A stretch of 64,000 nt of DNA, taken from NCBI GenBank assembly GCA_964424115.1, contig CAYRHN010000010.1, positions 1 through 64,000 of the forward strand, given 5' to 3'. Within the stretch, counting starts at the first letter, position 1. Each line of letters opens with the position of its first letter. Below, in pieces: positions 33,533 through 42,341 of this stretch. The translations under genes and the position numbers were made by a program. This DNA is from CAYRHN01 sp964424115. GTDB lineage: Bacteria > Chloroflexota > Anaerolineae > Anaerolineales > Anaerolineaceae. The notes under the pieces were generated by a model that saw only the letters and a list, made by a program, of their open reading frames with translations, did no database searches and was not told where the DNA came from.

Positions 33533-33859
33533 TTATTCCTTTTTATAGATGACCTTGACTGTTTTGACAGCCTGGGCGGTTTCGGTTCCTGGAGCGAACT
33601 TAAGGACCAGCCTGCCGCAGCAGCTCGCCAGGTGTTCCTGGTTCAAAGAATAGAACGTCTGGCGGCCATCCTCTTTAACGGTGACTAATCCGGCTTCGCG
33701 CAGGATGGCAAGGTGATGAGAGACTGTCGGTTGGGTTACATTGAGCTTTTCAACAATCTCATTTACCGACAAAGCATCACAGCAGATCAAATTCATGATC
33801 TTCTGGCGAGTCTCATCCGCTAACGCTTTGGCAAAAATTGCTGAACTACTTGCGGTCAT
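33533..33859 (-). CDS. arsR: ArsR-family repressor of arsM
   Basis: Winged-helix repressor of 108 residues. The core shows LADETRQKIMNLICCDALSV with a Cys pair, recognition helix VTQPTVSHHLAILREAGLV, wing KEDGRQTFYSLN and a second Cys pair in ASCCGRLV. The Cys sites differ from the CxC of the arsR at 5800, so this is a different ArsR subtype (C-terminal metal site). It is upstream of arsM on the same strand, and a consensus promoter with an operator-like palindrome lies just before it, fitting autoregulation. ACAGGTATCAAT precedes the ATG. Confidence 0.92.
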   Translation of the reverse strand: MTASSSAIFAKALADETRQKIMNLICCDALSVNEIVEKLNVTQPTVSHHLAILREAGLVTVKEDGRQTFYSLNQEHLASCCGRLVLKFAPGTETAQAVKTVKVIYKKE

Positions 33860-33880
33860 ATTGATACCTGTCTATATGAT

Positions 33881-33908
33881 ATTATATCGATAATCATCTA
33901 TTTGTCAA
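33881..33908 (-). promoter_or_regulatory. Consensus promoter of arsR-arsM
   Basis: On the minus strand: TTGACA (33908-33903), 16-base spacer, TATAAT (33886-33881), a perfect match to both sigma-70 hexamers. The spacer carries AATAGATGATTATCGAT, with ATAGAT and ATCGAT halves that form an imperfect palindrome likely bound by ArsR. The arsR start is 21 bases downstream. Confidence 0.8.
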
Positions 33909-33943
33909 GAGCATGCGAGGTGTAACGGCATTTTTTATCAGGG

Positions 33944-34768
33944 TCAGGCAAGTGCCCGGTTCAATAGCTCAATGTAACGGTCAGGGTCAAACAGCGCGGC
34001 CGTATGTCCCATGTTTTCCATGGAGATCACTTCAACCGGGCGGCCAAAAAGCTTATTGTACTGAGGGATATCCTGCTTGCTTTGGGTGGGATCGTTTTCA
34101 GCGCTGAGTACGATGATTCGCCCTTTCCATTCCTGGTATGCCTTTGGGGCGACCAAGCCCTTTCGGATTAGATCAACTGCTACCGCAAAATGAGAGATCA
34201 CATCTCGCCGAGAAAGGTCATTCTCCAGTACGGAATGGATCGCCTCGGTCCATTCAGCACGTTCGGCTTCTGGCAATTTGATGGCCTTTATCAATCCGCC
34301 GGCCAGCAATTTCTTGACGTTTCGTTCGGGCAACAGGCGTGCCAGGGCAATGCACAAATATTCCACGGGCAGCCAGACTTTCCCATAATTTGCCGGTCCG
34401 CTGCTGGAGAGCAAAAGGCGGGAAACCGCATTTTGCCTGTGCGCCAGATATGCCTGTGCCAACAAACCGCCGTAGGATTGGCCTCCCAATACAAAGGAAT
34501 CGATCCTTTCGGTCTCTAAAATTGTGTCAAAAGCAGTCAGAAATTCGTCGATGGATTTGACCACCGGGTAATCCGGCGCAATGAGGGTATGGTTATGGGA
34601 TAATTTTTCCATAAAGGCAAATCCCAACGCCGCCCGCCGTAATCCACCGGTGAGCCAAAGCAGGGGATCTCCGTTTCCAAGCCGGTAATAGCTCCAGACT
34701 GTTGAATTGACGCGGACTTGTCTTCCATAGTGATCAGAGAATTGGGCTATTTGTTCACGAAGTGTCAA
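33944..34768 (-). CDS. Alpha/beta hydrolase
   Basis: Alpha/beta-fold hydrolase of 274 residues with the nucleophile elbow VLGGQSYGGLLAQ (Ser), acid region VLSAENDPTQ and catalytic His in MENMGHTAALF. The family includes esterases, lipases and haloperoxidase-like enzymes; nothing points to a particular substrate. It starts with TTG at 34768, preceded by GGAGGTGAAAA. It precedes arsR by 85 bases on the same strand but has no obvious link with arsenic. Confidence 0.88.
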   Translation of the reverse strand: MTLREQIAQFSDHYGRQVRVNSTVWSYYRLGNGDPLLWLTGGLRRAALGFAFMEKLSHNHTLIAPDYPVVKSIDEFLTAFDTILETERIDSFVLGGQSYGGLLAQAYLAHRQNAVSRLLLSSSGPANYGKVWLPVEYLCIALARLLPERNVKKLLAGGLIKAIKLPEAERAEWTEAIHSVLENDLSRRDVISHFAVAVDLIRKGLVAPKAYQEWKGRIIVLSAENDPTQSKQDIPQYNKLFGRPVEVISMENMGHTAALFDPDRYIELLNRALA

Positions 34769-34817
34769 TTTTCACCTCCGATTCACTGCAGGAATATTGA
34801 GAAATCACACTTTCTTT

Positions 34818-35198
34818 TTAAGGCTTCCCTTTTTGCCCGGCCTGCCTGACCCGGAAGGCAGTGATCCTGGCGATCAGCTCATAAGGAATGGGGCGGTCGA
34901 GTGGAAACTGGATCGCGCCTTTGGAACCTGGATAGTGGGATAACTCTTCGCGGAATTCCTCGATCCCGGCTGGTGTCGGATAAAAACCGATGTGATGTTT
35001 GAAAGCGGCAAAATGGACCAGGTTGCCGTGCAGGGCGAAGGTAGGCATGCGGTATTTAATGGTTTCCTGCGCGTCCGGCGCTGCCTGGCGAATGGTCTCG
35101 CGCACTTTCTGCAGAATCTCCTGGATCGGCTTGGAAAAGCCGGCAATGTATTCGTCGATGGTGGTGGGAGGGGCAGGGACAGCGTCCATCTTGATCAT
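34818..35198 (-). CDS. DUF1801 (YdhG-like) protein
   Basis: A 126-residue protein of the DUF1801/YdhG superfamily. Key features are PTTIDEYIAGFSKPIQEILQ, QETIKYRMPTFALHGN and YELIARITAFRV. Members have been proposed as iron-chaperone-like or phosphorylation-related proteins, but function is unsettled. The ATG overlaps the stop of the DUF2871 gene by 4 bases (ATGA), so the two are translationally coupled. Confidence 0.85.
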   Translation of the reverse strand: MIKMDAVPAPPTTIDEYIAGFSKPIQEILQKVRETIRQAAPDAQETIKYRMPTFALHGNLVHFAAFKHHIGFYPTPAGIEEFREELSHYPGSKGAIQFPLDRPIPYELIARITAFRVRQAGQKGKP

Positions 35199-35707
35199 TT
35201 AGACTTGGCAGCGATCATCACCCCGGCCATGATCTCACCCACCGCCCAGAAGATGACCACGTGCGAAAGCCCGAACAGGATCCCGCGCAGCACTGGGCTG
35301 CCAAAGAAGAGGCTGGCATCCAGGGCTTCCAGCGGCTGTCCGGCGCCGAGGATGAAGGCCAATCCTTTGTACAGCATCAACGCCAGTGCCACACAGGCAG
35401 CGATCATGTAGGCAGTGAAGCGGATGTTGAAGTTCTTCAACCGTTTCTCGGTCAGGTTGGGCAGGGTGAGCAGGACAAACAGCGCCATTGCCAGCGGAAT
35501 AACCGCTCCGAGCAGGAAGGTGTGGCCGTGTACCAGGCTCATATTATGGCCGTAAAGCAACTGCTGCTCGGCAGGCAGGTTGGACATCACCCGAGAGACT
35601 TCACGGTAGACCAGGCCGATCACCAACGCCAGGATGCTCATGATGGCCGCAAAGCGGATGATCGTTGAGAACAATTTTCTTGCCAGGGGTGGATAGGTGT
35701 TGCTCAT
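35195..35707 (-). CDS. DUF2871 membrane protein
   Basis: A 170-residue integral membrane protein with four helices, of the DUF2871 type. The helix 2 segment LVHGHTFLLGAVIPLAMALF has two His residues that could bind metal or haem, as seen in the family pattern. The rest is hydrophobic without a known motif. AAAGGAGAGTTTTA precedes the ATG. It is the first gene of a pair with the DUF1801 protein; the AKR gene lies upstream and on the same strand (39-base gap). Function unknown. Confidence 0.8.
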   Translation of the reverse strand: MSNTYPPLARKLFSTIIRFAAIMSILALVIGLVYREVSRVMSNLPAEQQLLYGHNMSLVHGHTFLLGAVIPLAMALFVLLTLPNLTEKRLKNFNIRFTAYMIAACVALALMLYKGLAFILGAGQPLEALDASLFFGSPVLRGILFGLSHVVIFWAVGEIMAGVMIAAKSK

Positions 35708-35746
35708 TAAAACTCTCCTTTGTGATGTGATTTTTCCGGCTCAGAT

Positions 35747-36742
35747 TCAGGCTGAAGCCAGAATGGTATCGATGTGCTGTAATTCTTCTGCAGAAAAGGT
35801 CAACTGCTGCAGGGCGCCTACCGCATCTTCGATCTGCGCTGCCTTGCTGGCGCCGATCAAGACCGAGGTCATCGTCCGATGACGCAGCACCCAGGCCAGC
35901 GCCATTTGCGCCAGGGTCTGCCCGCGCGCCTTGGCCATATCGTTCAACTGCTGCACTTTGGCCAGCTTTTCAGGGGTGATGTTATCGGGACGGAGAAAGC
36001 CGTGCGGTTTGGAAGCTCGCGAACCTTCCGGGATGCCGCCCAGGTATTTATCGGTCAACAGGCCTTGTGCAAGCGGGGAGAAGGCGATACATCCAATGCC
36101 TTCTTCCTCCAGTGCTTCCAGCAGGCCGTCCTCTACCCAGCGGTTGAACATGCTGTAAGCCGGTTGGTGGATCAGGCAGGGGGTGCCCAACCGGCGCAGG
36201 ATGCTCGCTGCCTCGCGGGTCGTTTCTGCCGGGTAATTAGAAATGCCCGCGTACAGCGCCCGTCCGCTGCGGACGATATAATCCAGGGCTTGCAGGCTTT
36301 CTTCCAGCGGGGTTTCCGGATCAGGGCGGTGGTGGTAGAAGATATCCACATATTCCAGCCCCATCCTTTTCAGGCTTTGATCCAGGCTGGCTACCAGGTA
36401 TTTACGCGAACCCCAATTGCCGTAGGGCCCCTCCCACATATCGTACCCCGCCTTGGACGAGATGACCAGCTCGTCGCGGTAGGGTCTGAGGTCTTTGGCG
36501 AGGATCTGCCCAAAGGTCTCCTCGGCTGACCCGGGCGGGGGGCCATAATTATTGGCCAGGTCAAAATGGGTGATGCCCAGGTCGAAGGCGCGCAGCACCA
36601 TCTCGCGGCTGTTGGAAAAGGTGTCCACGCCGCCGAAGTTGTGCCACAGACCAAGAGAAACTGCCGGAAGGAGAAGCCCACTGCGCCCGCAGCGGTTGTA
36701 ACGCATGGATTGGTAACGGGTATCTTTGGGAATATAGCTCAT
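35747..36742 (-). CDS. Aldo/keto reductase, YghZ type
   Basis: NADPH-dependent aldo/keto reductase of 331 residues, most like L-glyceraldehyde 3-phosphate reductase (YghZ). The N-terminus SMRYNRCGRSGLLLPAVSLG with ITHFDLANNYGPPPGSAEE holds Asp and Tyr of the active site; the Lys is in ELVISSKAGYDMW and the His in DIFYHHRPDP. The C-terminus has the phosphate-binding segment TSVLIGASKAAQI. The Tyr-containing NNYGPPPG loop is diagnostic for YghZ-like enzymes. CAGGAGTGAGCC precedes the ATG. Length is standard. Confidence 0.92.
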   Translation of the reverse strand: MSYIPKDTRYQSMRYNRCGRSGLLLPAVSLGLWHNFGGVDTFSNSREMVLRAFDLGITHFDLANNYGPPPGSAEETFGQILAKDLRPYRDELVISSKAGYDMWEGPYGNWGSRKYLVASLDQSLKRMGLEYVDIFYHHRPDPETPLEESLQALDYIVRSGRALYAGISNYPAETTREAASILRRLGTPCLIHQPAYSMFNRWVEDGLLEALEEEGIGCIAFSPLAQGLLTDKYLGGIPEGSRASKPHGFLRPDNITPEKLAKVQQLNDMAKARGQTLAQMALAWVLRHRTMTSVLIGASKAAQIEDAVGALQQLTFSAEELQHIDTILASA

Positions 36743-36815
36743 GGCTCACTCCTGATAAAGGGATGCGCTTAATTATGGCACATAATGCGAAAAACCGTTC
36801 AAGATTTGCTTGTTT

Positions 36816-37064
36816 TCATCTTCTGATACACGGCAGAAATTCTTTGCAGCAACAACCGGATCCGGCTTCCGGAGTGGTCACAGCCTGGATCATGTATCCC
36901 GCAGTCTGGGTTGCGCTTGAAAAATTCGGAACCAATACATATTCGCCCCCGGACATTCTCACACCGGTTGATACAGCCCTGGCATCCAATATGGCCGACC
37001 CTGTTATCGTGATCAGCAAGGCGGTCGCGATCAAGATTGCGATTGTTTTCTTTGTATTCATCAT
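36816..37064 (-). CDS. Small secreted protein with Cys-rich FLPCIRR tail
   Basis: An 82-residue secreted protein. The signal peptide MMNTKKTIAILIATALLITI is followed by a short beta region with MSGGEYVLVPNFSSATQT and ends in a run of three Cys and the tail KEFLPCIRR. The C-terminal FLPxIxR pattern recurs at the end of the secreted protein at 26277-28109. It starts 12 bases after the end of the 37077-38462 gene, in the same direction, so the pair is likely co-transcribed. GTGGA about 9 bases upstream serves as ribosome site. No family is recognised. Confidence 0.65.
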   Translation of the reverse strand: MMNTKKTIAILIATALLITITGSAILDARAVSTGVRMSGGEYVLVPNFSSATQTAGYMIQAVTTPEAGSGCCCKEFLPCIRR

Positions 37065-37076
37065 GGCTATTCCACT

Positions 37077-38462
37077 CTACCGCTTGTTATTATTCTTCAC
37101 AAACGGCGCCAGGCGCACGTCCTCATAACCAAGGCGCTTGGCAACGACGCGGTAATCAAACCCACAGCTGCTGGGCTGGTTATCCAACGTGGCGCCTTTG
37201 ACCGTGAAGCCGCTGGCTGTTTTAGAAGTGACATAAACCAGGATGGGATCCTCGCAGAGCGGGGTAAGATACACGTGATAATCGACTTTCAGGTCGACGG
37301 TTTGGGCGAAGACCGGTTCGAACGGGACAGTGACTATGCCGTTATCCAACCGGGCAGAACCAATATCCTCGAACCAGACCTCGCTGCTCTCCACCGTATA
37401 CAGCAGCCGCGAACCATAGTCTTCAGTGTTGACCATTGCGGATTTAGAGCCGGTTGCCCAGATATTTCCAGCTTCATCTACAGAGTAAACTTGAGTATCT
37501 GTGCCGTTATAGATTCCGAAATCATCATAACTATTATTATCGTTATCCAGGTCAATAACAACATAGCCGTTGCTGAAAATATCTAACACGGATCCAAAAG
37601 CGAATATTTCCCCTCGATTTCCTCCCAATGAGAGATCGCCGAGCAGGTCATATGCCGATCCATCTCCACCGCCCGAGGCATCCACGCCGAAGTTATTCGC
37701 GCTGCCGCCGTGCACGCCGTATTTGTTCAGGCTGATCCCCCATACCCCGTTGCCATTATCGGCATGCGCATAGATAGCGCTCTTGCTAGTCGATGCCGTG
37801 GTGGCTTCCAGACCGTCCCCGTACGAGCTATAGGCATAAACCCCCACGCCCTGGTTGCTTTCTCCGTAGACACCTGTGCCATAGCCTGTGGTCCCCACAT
37901 TTTTTCCGTAAAGTGCGGCGTAATAGTACGAGGTAGCGGAGCTGTAAGCCCGGATTCCATCACCGGTACCGGTGCTGTTATCCACTTCAAGGCCCACGTT
38001 GTTGCTGACCCCTCCCCAATAATCTCCGAAGTGGTTGTGAGGGCAGTCCAGAGACTTTGTCCCTTGCGTCTCGAATAAATTCTGGCGCGGATTCAGAGCG
38101 GTGAAATCCGCGTCCCGGGGTCCGCGCACGCTGATCGCCAGCCAGAGTTCTTTGAGCTTGAGCAGTTCCCCGGGCAGGGGAGTGCTTTGGCCCAGGAGGA
38201 CGTTCAGGTTGCCTGACTTCACGCTGACCCCCTTTTGGGTTTCTGTCCATAATCCTTCATTCCCTTTTTCGGTTGCATAGAGGGTGAAAATGAAATCATA
38301 CTGACCGTCTGCCACCGGCTGACCTGTGAGATCGGTCAGTGTAGCAGAATAGGGCAGGGTCGCGCCAGAAATTGTGGCGTTTTGTGCCATCACTGCGCTG
38401 GCGCTCATCATCATGGTCACGAGTATCGTGGCCAATATGAAGAAAAATGCTTTGTGCGACAT
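37077..38462 (-). CDS. Secreted repeat-rich beta-structured protein
   Basis: A 461-residue secreted protein. The signal peptide runs to about residue 28 (ASAVMAQ). The mature N-terminus, LPYSATLTDLTGQPVADGQY, resembles modules found in bacterial surface proteins. A long middle part, about 140-270, is rich in Gly, Tyr, Ser and Asn with beta-turn repeats such as GYGTGVYGESNQGVGVYAY and ends in an aspartate/asparagine-rich stretch. The last 100 residues form a further beta domain with two or three Cys. It ends RLAPFVKNNNKR. AAGGAGAAAACC precedes the ATG at 38462. Function is unknown; an adhesive or structural surface role is plausible. Confidence 0.75.
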   Translation of the reverse strand: MSHKAFFFILATILVTMMMSASAVMAQNATISGATLPYSATLTDLTGQPVADGQYDFIFTLYATEKGNEGLWTETQKGVSVKSGNLNVLLGQSTPLPGELLKLKELWLAISVRGPRDADFTALNPRQNLFETQGTKSLDCPHNHFGDYWGGVSNNVGLEVDNSTGTGDGIRAYSSATSYYYAALYGKNVGTTGYGTGVYGESNQGVGVYAYSSYGDGLEATTASTSKSAIYAHADNGNGVWGISLNKYGVHGGSANNFGVDASGGGDGSAYDLLGDLSLGGNRGEIFAFGSVLDIFSNGYVVIDLDNDNNSYDDFGIYNGTDTQVYSVDEAGNIWATGSKSAMVNTEDYGSRLLYTVESSEVWFEDIGSARLDNGIVTVPFEPVFAQTVDLKVDYHVYLTPLCEDPILVYVTSKTASGFTVKGATLDNQPSSCGFDYRVVAKRLGYEDVRLAPFVKNNNKR

Positions 38463-38638
38463 GGTTTTCTCCTTCGAGCAGGGGCTCGAATCAAGATCGA
38501 GCTGCAGCACTCAGAAGGAGAAGATGAGAGGGTTTGGATGAGACAGAGTGTGGTTCAATTACCCTTCCACAGGATCGGCCCATCAAGGCCGTTTGTCGTT
38601 TTTATCATACATCGTTTTGAGGGCAAATAAAAGCAGAA

Positions 38639-40831
38639 TCACTTCGTAACCAAAGGCAATTTGAAATCCTTCAGAGAGATCATCTGGCTTTGCTCCGGGG
38701 TCAATTGGAAGGCATCCAGGCTCAGCGTGTGGTTGGGTGCATTGTCGATGCCCCGCAAATGCAAGCGGTAGGTGCGCACCAGTGGAACAACGTCTGCGTC
38801 GCCCTCCACAGCCTGGATGGTGAATTGGCTGCCCTGCAATGAGAAACGGGTAATGGCATATTTTCCACGCTGGTAGTCGGTCGTCTCGCCGTCATCCTCA
38901 TACAGCTCGAAGGTGTTATCGGCGCCGGGAAAGATATAGATATCCAGCTCGGATGGGTTCTCAATCCCACCCCAAACCGGTTTCGGCGCCAGCGGGACGA
39001 TCGCCCCGGCCCGGGCAAAGACCGGGATCTCTTCCAGCGCTGCGCTGATCTCCTGCCACTGCCCGCCGCTATACCGTTCTCCGCTGAAAAAGTTGAACCA
39101 TTCTCCCTCCGGGAACCAGACCCGTTTGACGGCTTTGCTGCTCCTGGGATCCGCTGGCTCGGTGACCGGCGCAACCAGCAGCTCGGAACCGAAGAAGTAT
39201 TGACCTTTCGCCTCGAAGGCGGCTTCTGCGTGCATGTTGCCGTAATACATCGGCGTCACCAGGCTGATCCCGGTCTGGTGCGCGCGCCAGGCCATGCTGT
39301 AAATATAAGGAATGAGCGCATGCCGCAATTGCATCGCGTCGCGGGCGGCCAGGTAGATGCGCTCCGGCTTGCCCCACGGACGCCGGTCAAGTTCAGCGAT
39401 CTTGGTGCTGTGCAGCCGGAAGATCGGGCTGAAAACGCCAAACTGCACCCAGCGCAGATACAGCTCGGGCGTGCCTTCTTTATACATGTGCCCCCCAATG
39501 TCGTGGCTCCACCAGCCGTAACCGACGTTGGCAGCCGTGGCAGTGAAGTAGGGTTGGTAAGCCAGCGTGCGCCAGCGCACGAAGGTGTCGCCGCTGAAGC
39601 CGATCGGGTAGCGGTGATTGCCCAACCCGCCCCAGCGCGAGAATACGAAAGGCCGTGTGTGCCCGTTGCGCCCCAGGTCGTGGTAATGCAGGTGGTTGAG
39701 CATCCACAGCGGATCGAGCCCGGGCAGGTTGCTTTTCTTGCCTTGCTGCCAGTCCATCCACCAGAAATCCACCCCGTCCGGCGCGCCGCTTTCCTGGGCG
39801 TCGCGTTCATCGATCTCCGGCCTTTCATACGGGTGGTGAAGGAGTTCGAAATACCCTTCCATAAAACGCGGATCGGCGATATCGAAGGGGATCGGTTTCC
39901 GGATGGCCGGGTCGACGCCCATCCATTGCGCCATTTGCGAATATTGCTCCTCGTGCGGGTGGACGCCGTTGGCGGGATGCAGGTTGAGCGCGGTACGCAG
40001 TCCCTGCGCATGCAGCCAGCGGAAAAAGCCCTGTGGGTCGGGAAACAGGCTGCGGTTCCAGGTATAGCCGGTCCAGCCGTTGGAGGTATTGCCGGTTTTG
40101 GTGATGTGCCAGTCCATGTCCACAATGCAGATCGAGAGCGGCACCTGGCGGGTACGGAATTCCTCCATCAACGATTGCAATTCAGCCTGGGTATATTCCC
40201 AGTAGCGGCTCCACCAGTTGCCCAGGATGTAGCGCGGGATCATCGGGATCGGTCCGGCCAGGCGGGTGAAATCGCCCAGGCAGGCTTTATAATCGTCGCC
40301 GTAGCCGAAGAAGTACAGGTCTCTGGCAGATGGGGGGAGAGCGCACCGGGCAGTCAGCCAACCATTTTCGTTAAACACAAGTGACCGCGAATCATCCACC
40401 ACCGACCAACCCGCGCGCGAAAGCAGCCCGTTCTCCAATTTTGTGGTGCCGAAATCCATATCCAGCGTGCGCGCTGTGCCTTTCAGATTCTCGCTCTGGC
40501 GCGTGCCGTACGTCCATATCGTGCCGTTCTGCTTGAGCGTGATCGAGAGGGTGCGCCCTGAGAATCCCAAGCGGTGCGGTGCGTATTTCAGGTGCAGGTA
40601 TTTGGTCTCGATCTCTACTACGCCTTGCGGGCCGGTCTTGGAGGTGAAGGCCGGAACCGGCTGCTCGCGGTGCCAGAAGGCTTGCGAGGGGCGGTCTTCA
40701 AATTCATCCTGCCGGCTGTATTCCAGGCGGATAATGCGGTCGGTCAGTACGCTGAAACGGACGTTTTTGGCCTGCACGATAGCTTCCGGGCGGGCCAGTG
40801 GGTGAAAAGCAGGAACAGGTGGCAGGGGCAT
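38639..40831 (-). CDS. GH31 alpha-glucosidase
   Basis: Glycoside hydrolase family 31 enzyme, 730 residues, cytoplasmic. The nucleophile is the Asp in FWWMDWQQG near 358 and the acid/base the Asp in GFSGDTFVRW near 413. The barrel also has IPRYILGNWWSRYWEYTQAE, SICIVDMDWHITKTG and GYGWWSHDIGGH. The N-terminal beta-sandwich is of GH31 type and the C-terminus carries DUF5110-like strands. Alpha-glucosidase or alpha-xylosidase activity is likely; the exact glycan cannot be told. Only GAGA precedes the ATG, a weak site. Confidence 0.94.
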   Translation of the reverse strand: MPLPPVPAFHPLARPEAIVQAKNVRFSVLTDRIIRLEYSRQDEFEDRPSQAFWHREQPVPAFTSKTGPQGVVEIETKYLHLKYAPHRLGFSGRTLSITLKQNGTIWTYGTRQSENLKGTARTLDMDFGTTKLENGLLSRAGWSVVDDSRSLVFNENGWLTARCALPPSARDLYFFGYGDDYKACLGDFTRLAGPIPMIPRYILGNWWSRYWEYTQAELQSLMEEFRTRQVPLSICIVDMDWHITKTGNTSNGWTGYTWNRSLFPDPQGFFRWLHAQGLRTALNLHPANGVHPHEEQYSQMAQWMGVDPAIRKPIPFDIADPRFMEGYFELLHHPYERPEIDERDAQESGAPDGVDFWWMDWQQGKKSNLPGLDPLWMLNHLHYHDLGRNGHTRPFVFSRWGGLGNHRYPIGFSGDTFVRWRTLAYQPYFTATAANVGYGWWSHDIGGHMYKEGTPELYLRWVQFGVFSPIFRLHSTKIAELDRRPWGKPERIYLAARDAMQLRHALIPYIYSMAWRAHQTGISLVTPMYYGNMHAEAAFEAKGQYFFGSELLVAPVTEPADPRSSKAVKRVWFPEGEWFNFFSGERYSGGQWQEISAALEEIPVFARAGAIVPLAPKPVWGGIENPSELDIYIFPGADNTFELYEDDGETTDYQRGKYAITRFSLQGSQFTIQAVEGDADVVPLVRTYRLHLRGIDNAPNHTLSLDAFQLTPEQSQMISLKDFKLPLVTK

Positions 40832-41000
40832 GGGGGATTCTCTCGGGAAAGGGAATTTTTTCTTAGATCTTACAACTATTATAACGAATTTGGAAAATTC
40901 GGTTCGAAACCTATTCGGCTTTCGATTATGAAAAAGCCAACAGATGCGCTAAACTAAGCCATCACGGTAGATTTAGGATGTGATTTCTGGAGAAAAAGCC

Positions 41001-42341
41001 ATGCACCAATCAGGTGGAGCGTTTGAACAGAAGATCGGCTATGCACGCGGCAGCCTGTGGGCGCCTTTTCATACCGTAGGGATGGTGGCGCGGATCAAAG
41101 GCAGCCTTTCTCCGTCTGTGGTGGAGGAGATGCGGCAGAAACTGCTCACCCTTTACCCGCCGCTGGCCTGCCGGGTCAGGTTGGACAGAGACGGCGCGGC
41201 CTGGTTGACGACGAGGGATGCAGGGTCGTTACCGCTTGAGGTACGAACAGGCCAGACACGTGAAGATTACGGTAACCTGTTTTTGGAACAGGAGCGAATT
41301 CCATTTAAATATGAGCGGGGTCCGTTGGCGCGCTTCTTCCTCTTGCACGGCGAGGATTTTTCCGACCTGGTGATCATCGCGCCGCATGCGATCTGTGACG
41401 GCACATCCATGACATTGGTGATCGCGGATGCTGTGGCGTTGCTGAATGACCCAGGGCGCCCGGCGCGGCAGCCTGCCTCATTGCCTCCGGTTGCCTGGAA
41501 CAGCGTACCGCACAAACCTGGGGATTTCTGGTTCCTGCGCACCGCGGTCCGGCTGGGAAATTGGCTTTTTGCCAAAAGATTCCGCACGCTAACCCAAAAA
41601 GAGTACGAGGAGGTGAATCGCGTATACTGGCAGGATCGCCGCCCCGCCATGCTGGTGGCTCAATTGACGGTGGAGCAGACCGCCGCAGTGGTCAACCGCT
41701 GCCGGCAGCATGGGATTTCCGTGACAGGTGCATTGGTGGCGGCCTTCCGGTTAGCGCAGCGCGACTTACGCCCGCCGGACCTGCCTGACCTGAAGAACGT
41801 CACCGTGGCAGCTAATATCCGCAACCGCATTGCTGAGGATCCCGGAAGGGTGGTGGGAGTGTATGCATCCAATATGGATATGAACGTCCCGTGCAGCCAG
41901 GGTACAGACTTTTGGGAGCTTGCCGGCCGGGTGCACCGGAAGGTTCACCACGTATTGAACGCCCGCACGCCGCTGTTGTGGCCACTGGCGATCGGAGAAC
42001 TGGATCCCAGGCTCACCGATTCGCTGCTTGCCAGCCTGTTGACCGGCGAATTGCAGCGTAAATTAGGCCCACTGTCTTTCTTGTTGAAGATCGGGGGTGT
42101 GTTCCCTCGCCTGGATGTTAGCAATATTGGCAGGTTTGATTTCTCGAACACGGCCTCTGCATATCCCCTGGAAAGCTACTTTCCCTTGCCGCCATTCGCC
42201 CCGGGCGGGGGGGTGGCATTAAATGTGCTGACCATCAATGGGCAGATGAACATGTTCATGAAATACTCCCTGGCCCAAATGGATGAGGCCGCGGCGGCTG
42301 CCCTGCGCGACCGGGCGATCAAGTACCTGGTTAAGGATTAG
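41001..42341 (+). CDS. Condensation-fold acyltransferase (AATase/PapA-like)
   Basis: A 446-residue member of the CoA-dependent acyltransferase (condensation) superfamily. The catalytic motif is seen as APHAICDGTSM near 135, the HxxxDG version of HHxxxDG. A later GVxLNVLTINGQMNMFMKYS near the end matches the family DFGWG-like C-terminal region only loosely. Such proteins make wax esters, polyketide conjugates or acetylated alcohols. Start at 41001 because GGAGAAAAAGCC precedes it; an upstream GTG at 40980 is less likely. The 3' end overlaps the convergent peptidase gene by 11 bases. Confidence 0.8.
   Translation: MHQSGGAFEQKIGYARGSLWAPFHTVGMVARIKGSLSPSVVEEMRQKLLTLYPPLACRVRLDRDGAAWLTTRDAGSLPLEVRTGQTREDYGNLFLEQERIPFKYERGPLARFFLLHGEDFSDLVIIAPHAICDGTSMTLVIADAVALLNDPGRPARQPASLPPVAWNSVPHKPGDFWFLRTAVRLGNWLFAKRFRTLTQKEYEEVNRVYWQDRRPAMLVAQLTVEQTAAVVNRCRQHGISVTGALVAAFRLAQRDLRPPDLPDLKNVTVAANIRNRIAEDPGRVVGVYASNMDMNVPCSQGTDFWELAGRVHRKVHHVLNARTPLLWPLAIGELDPRLTDSLLASLLTGELQRKLGPLSFLLKIGGVFPRLDVSNIGRFDFSNTASAYPLESYFPLPPFAPGGGVALNVLTINGQMNMFMKYSLAQMDEAAAAALRDRAIKYLVKD

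Noticed and set aside
39200..40384. A long plus-strand frame opposite the GH31 gene
   Set aside because: The GH31 gene on the other strand has catalytic motifs; this is a shadow of it.
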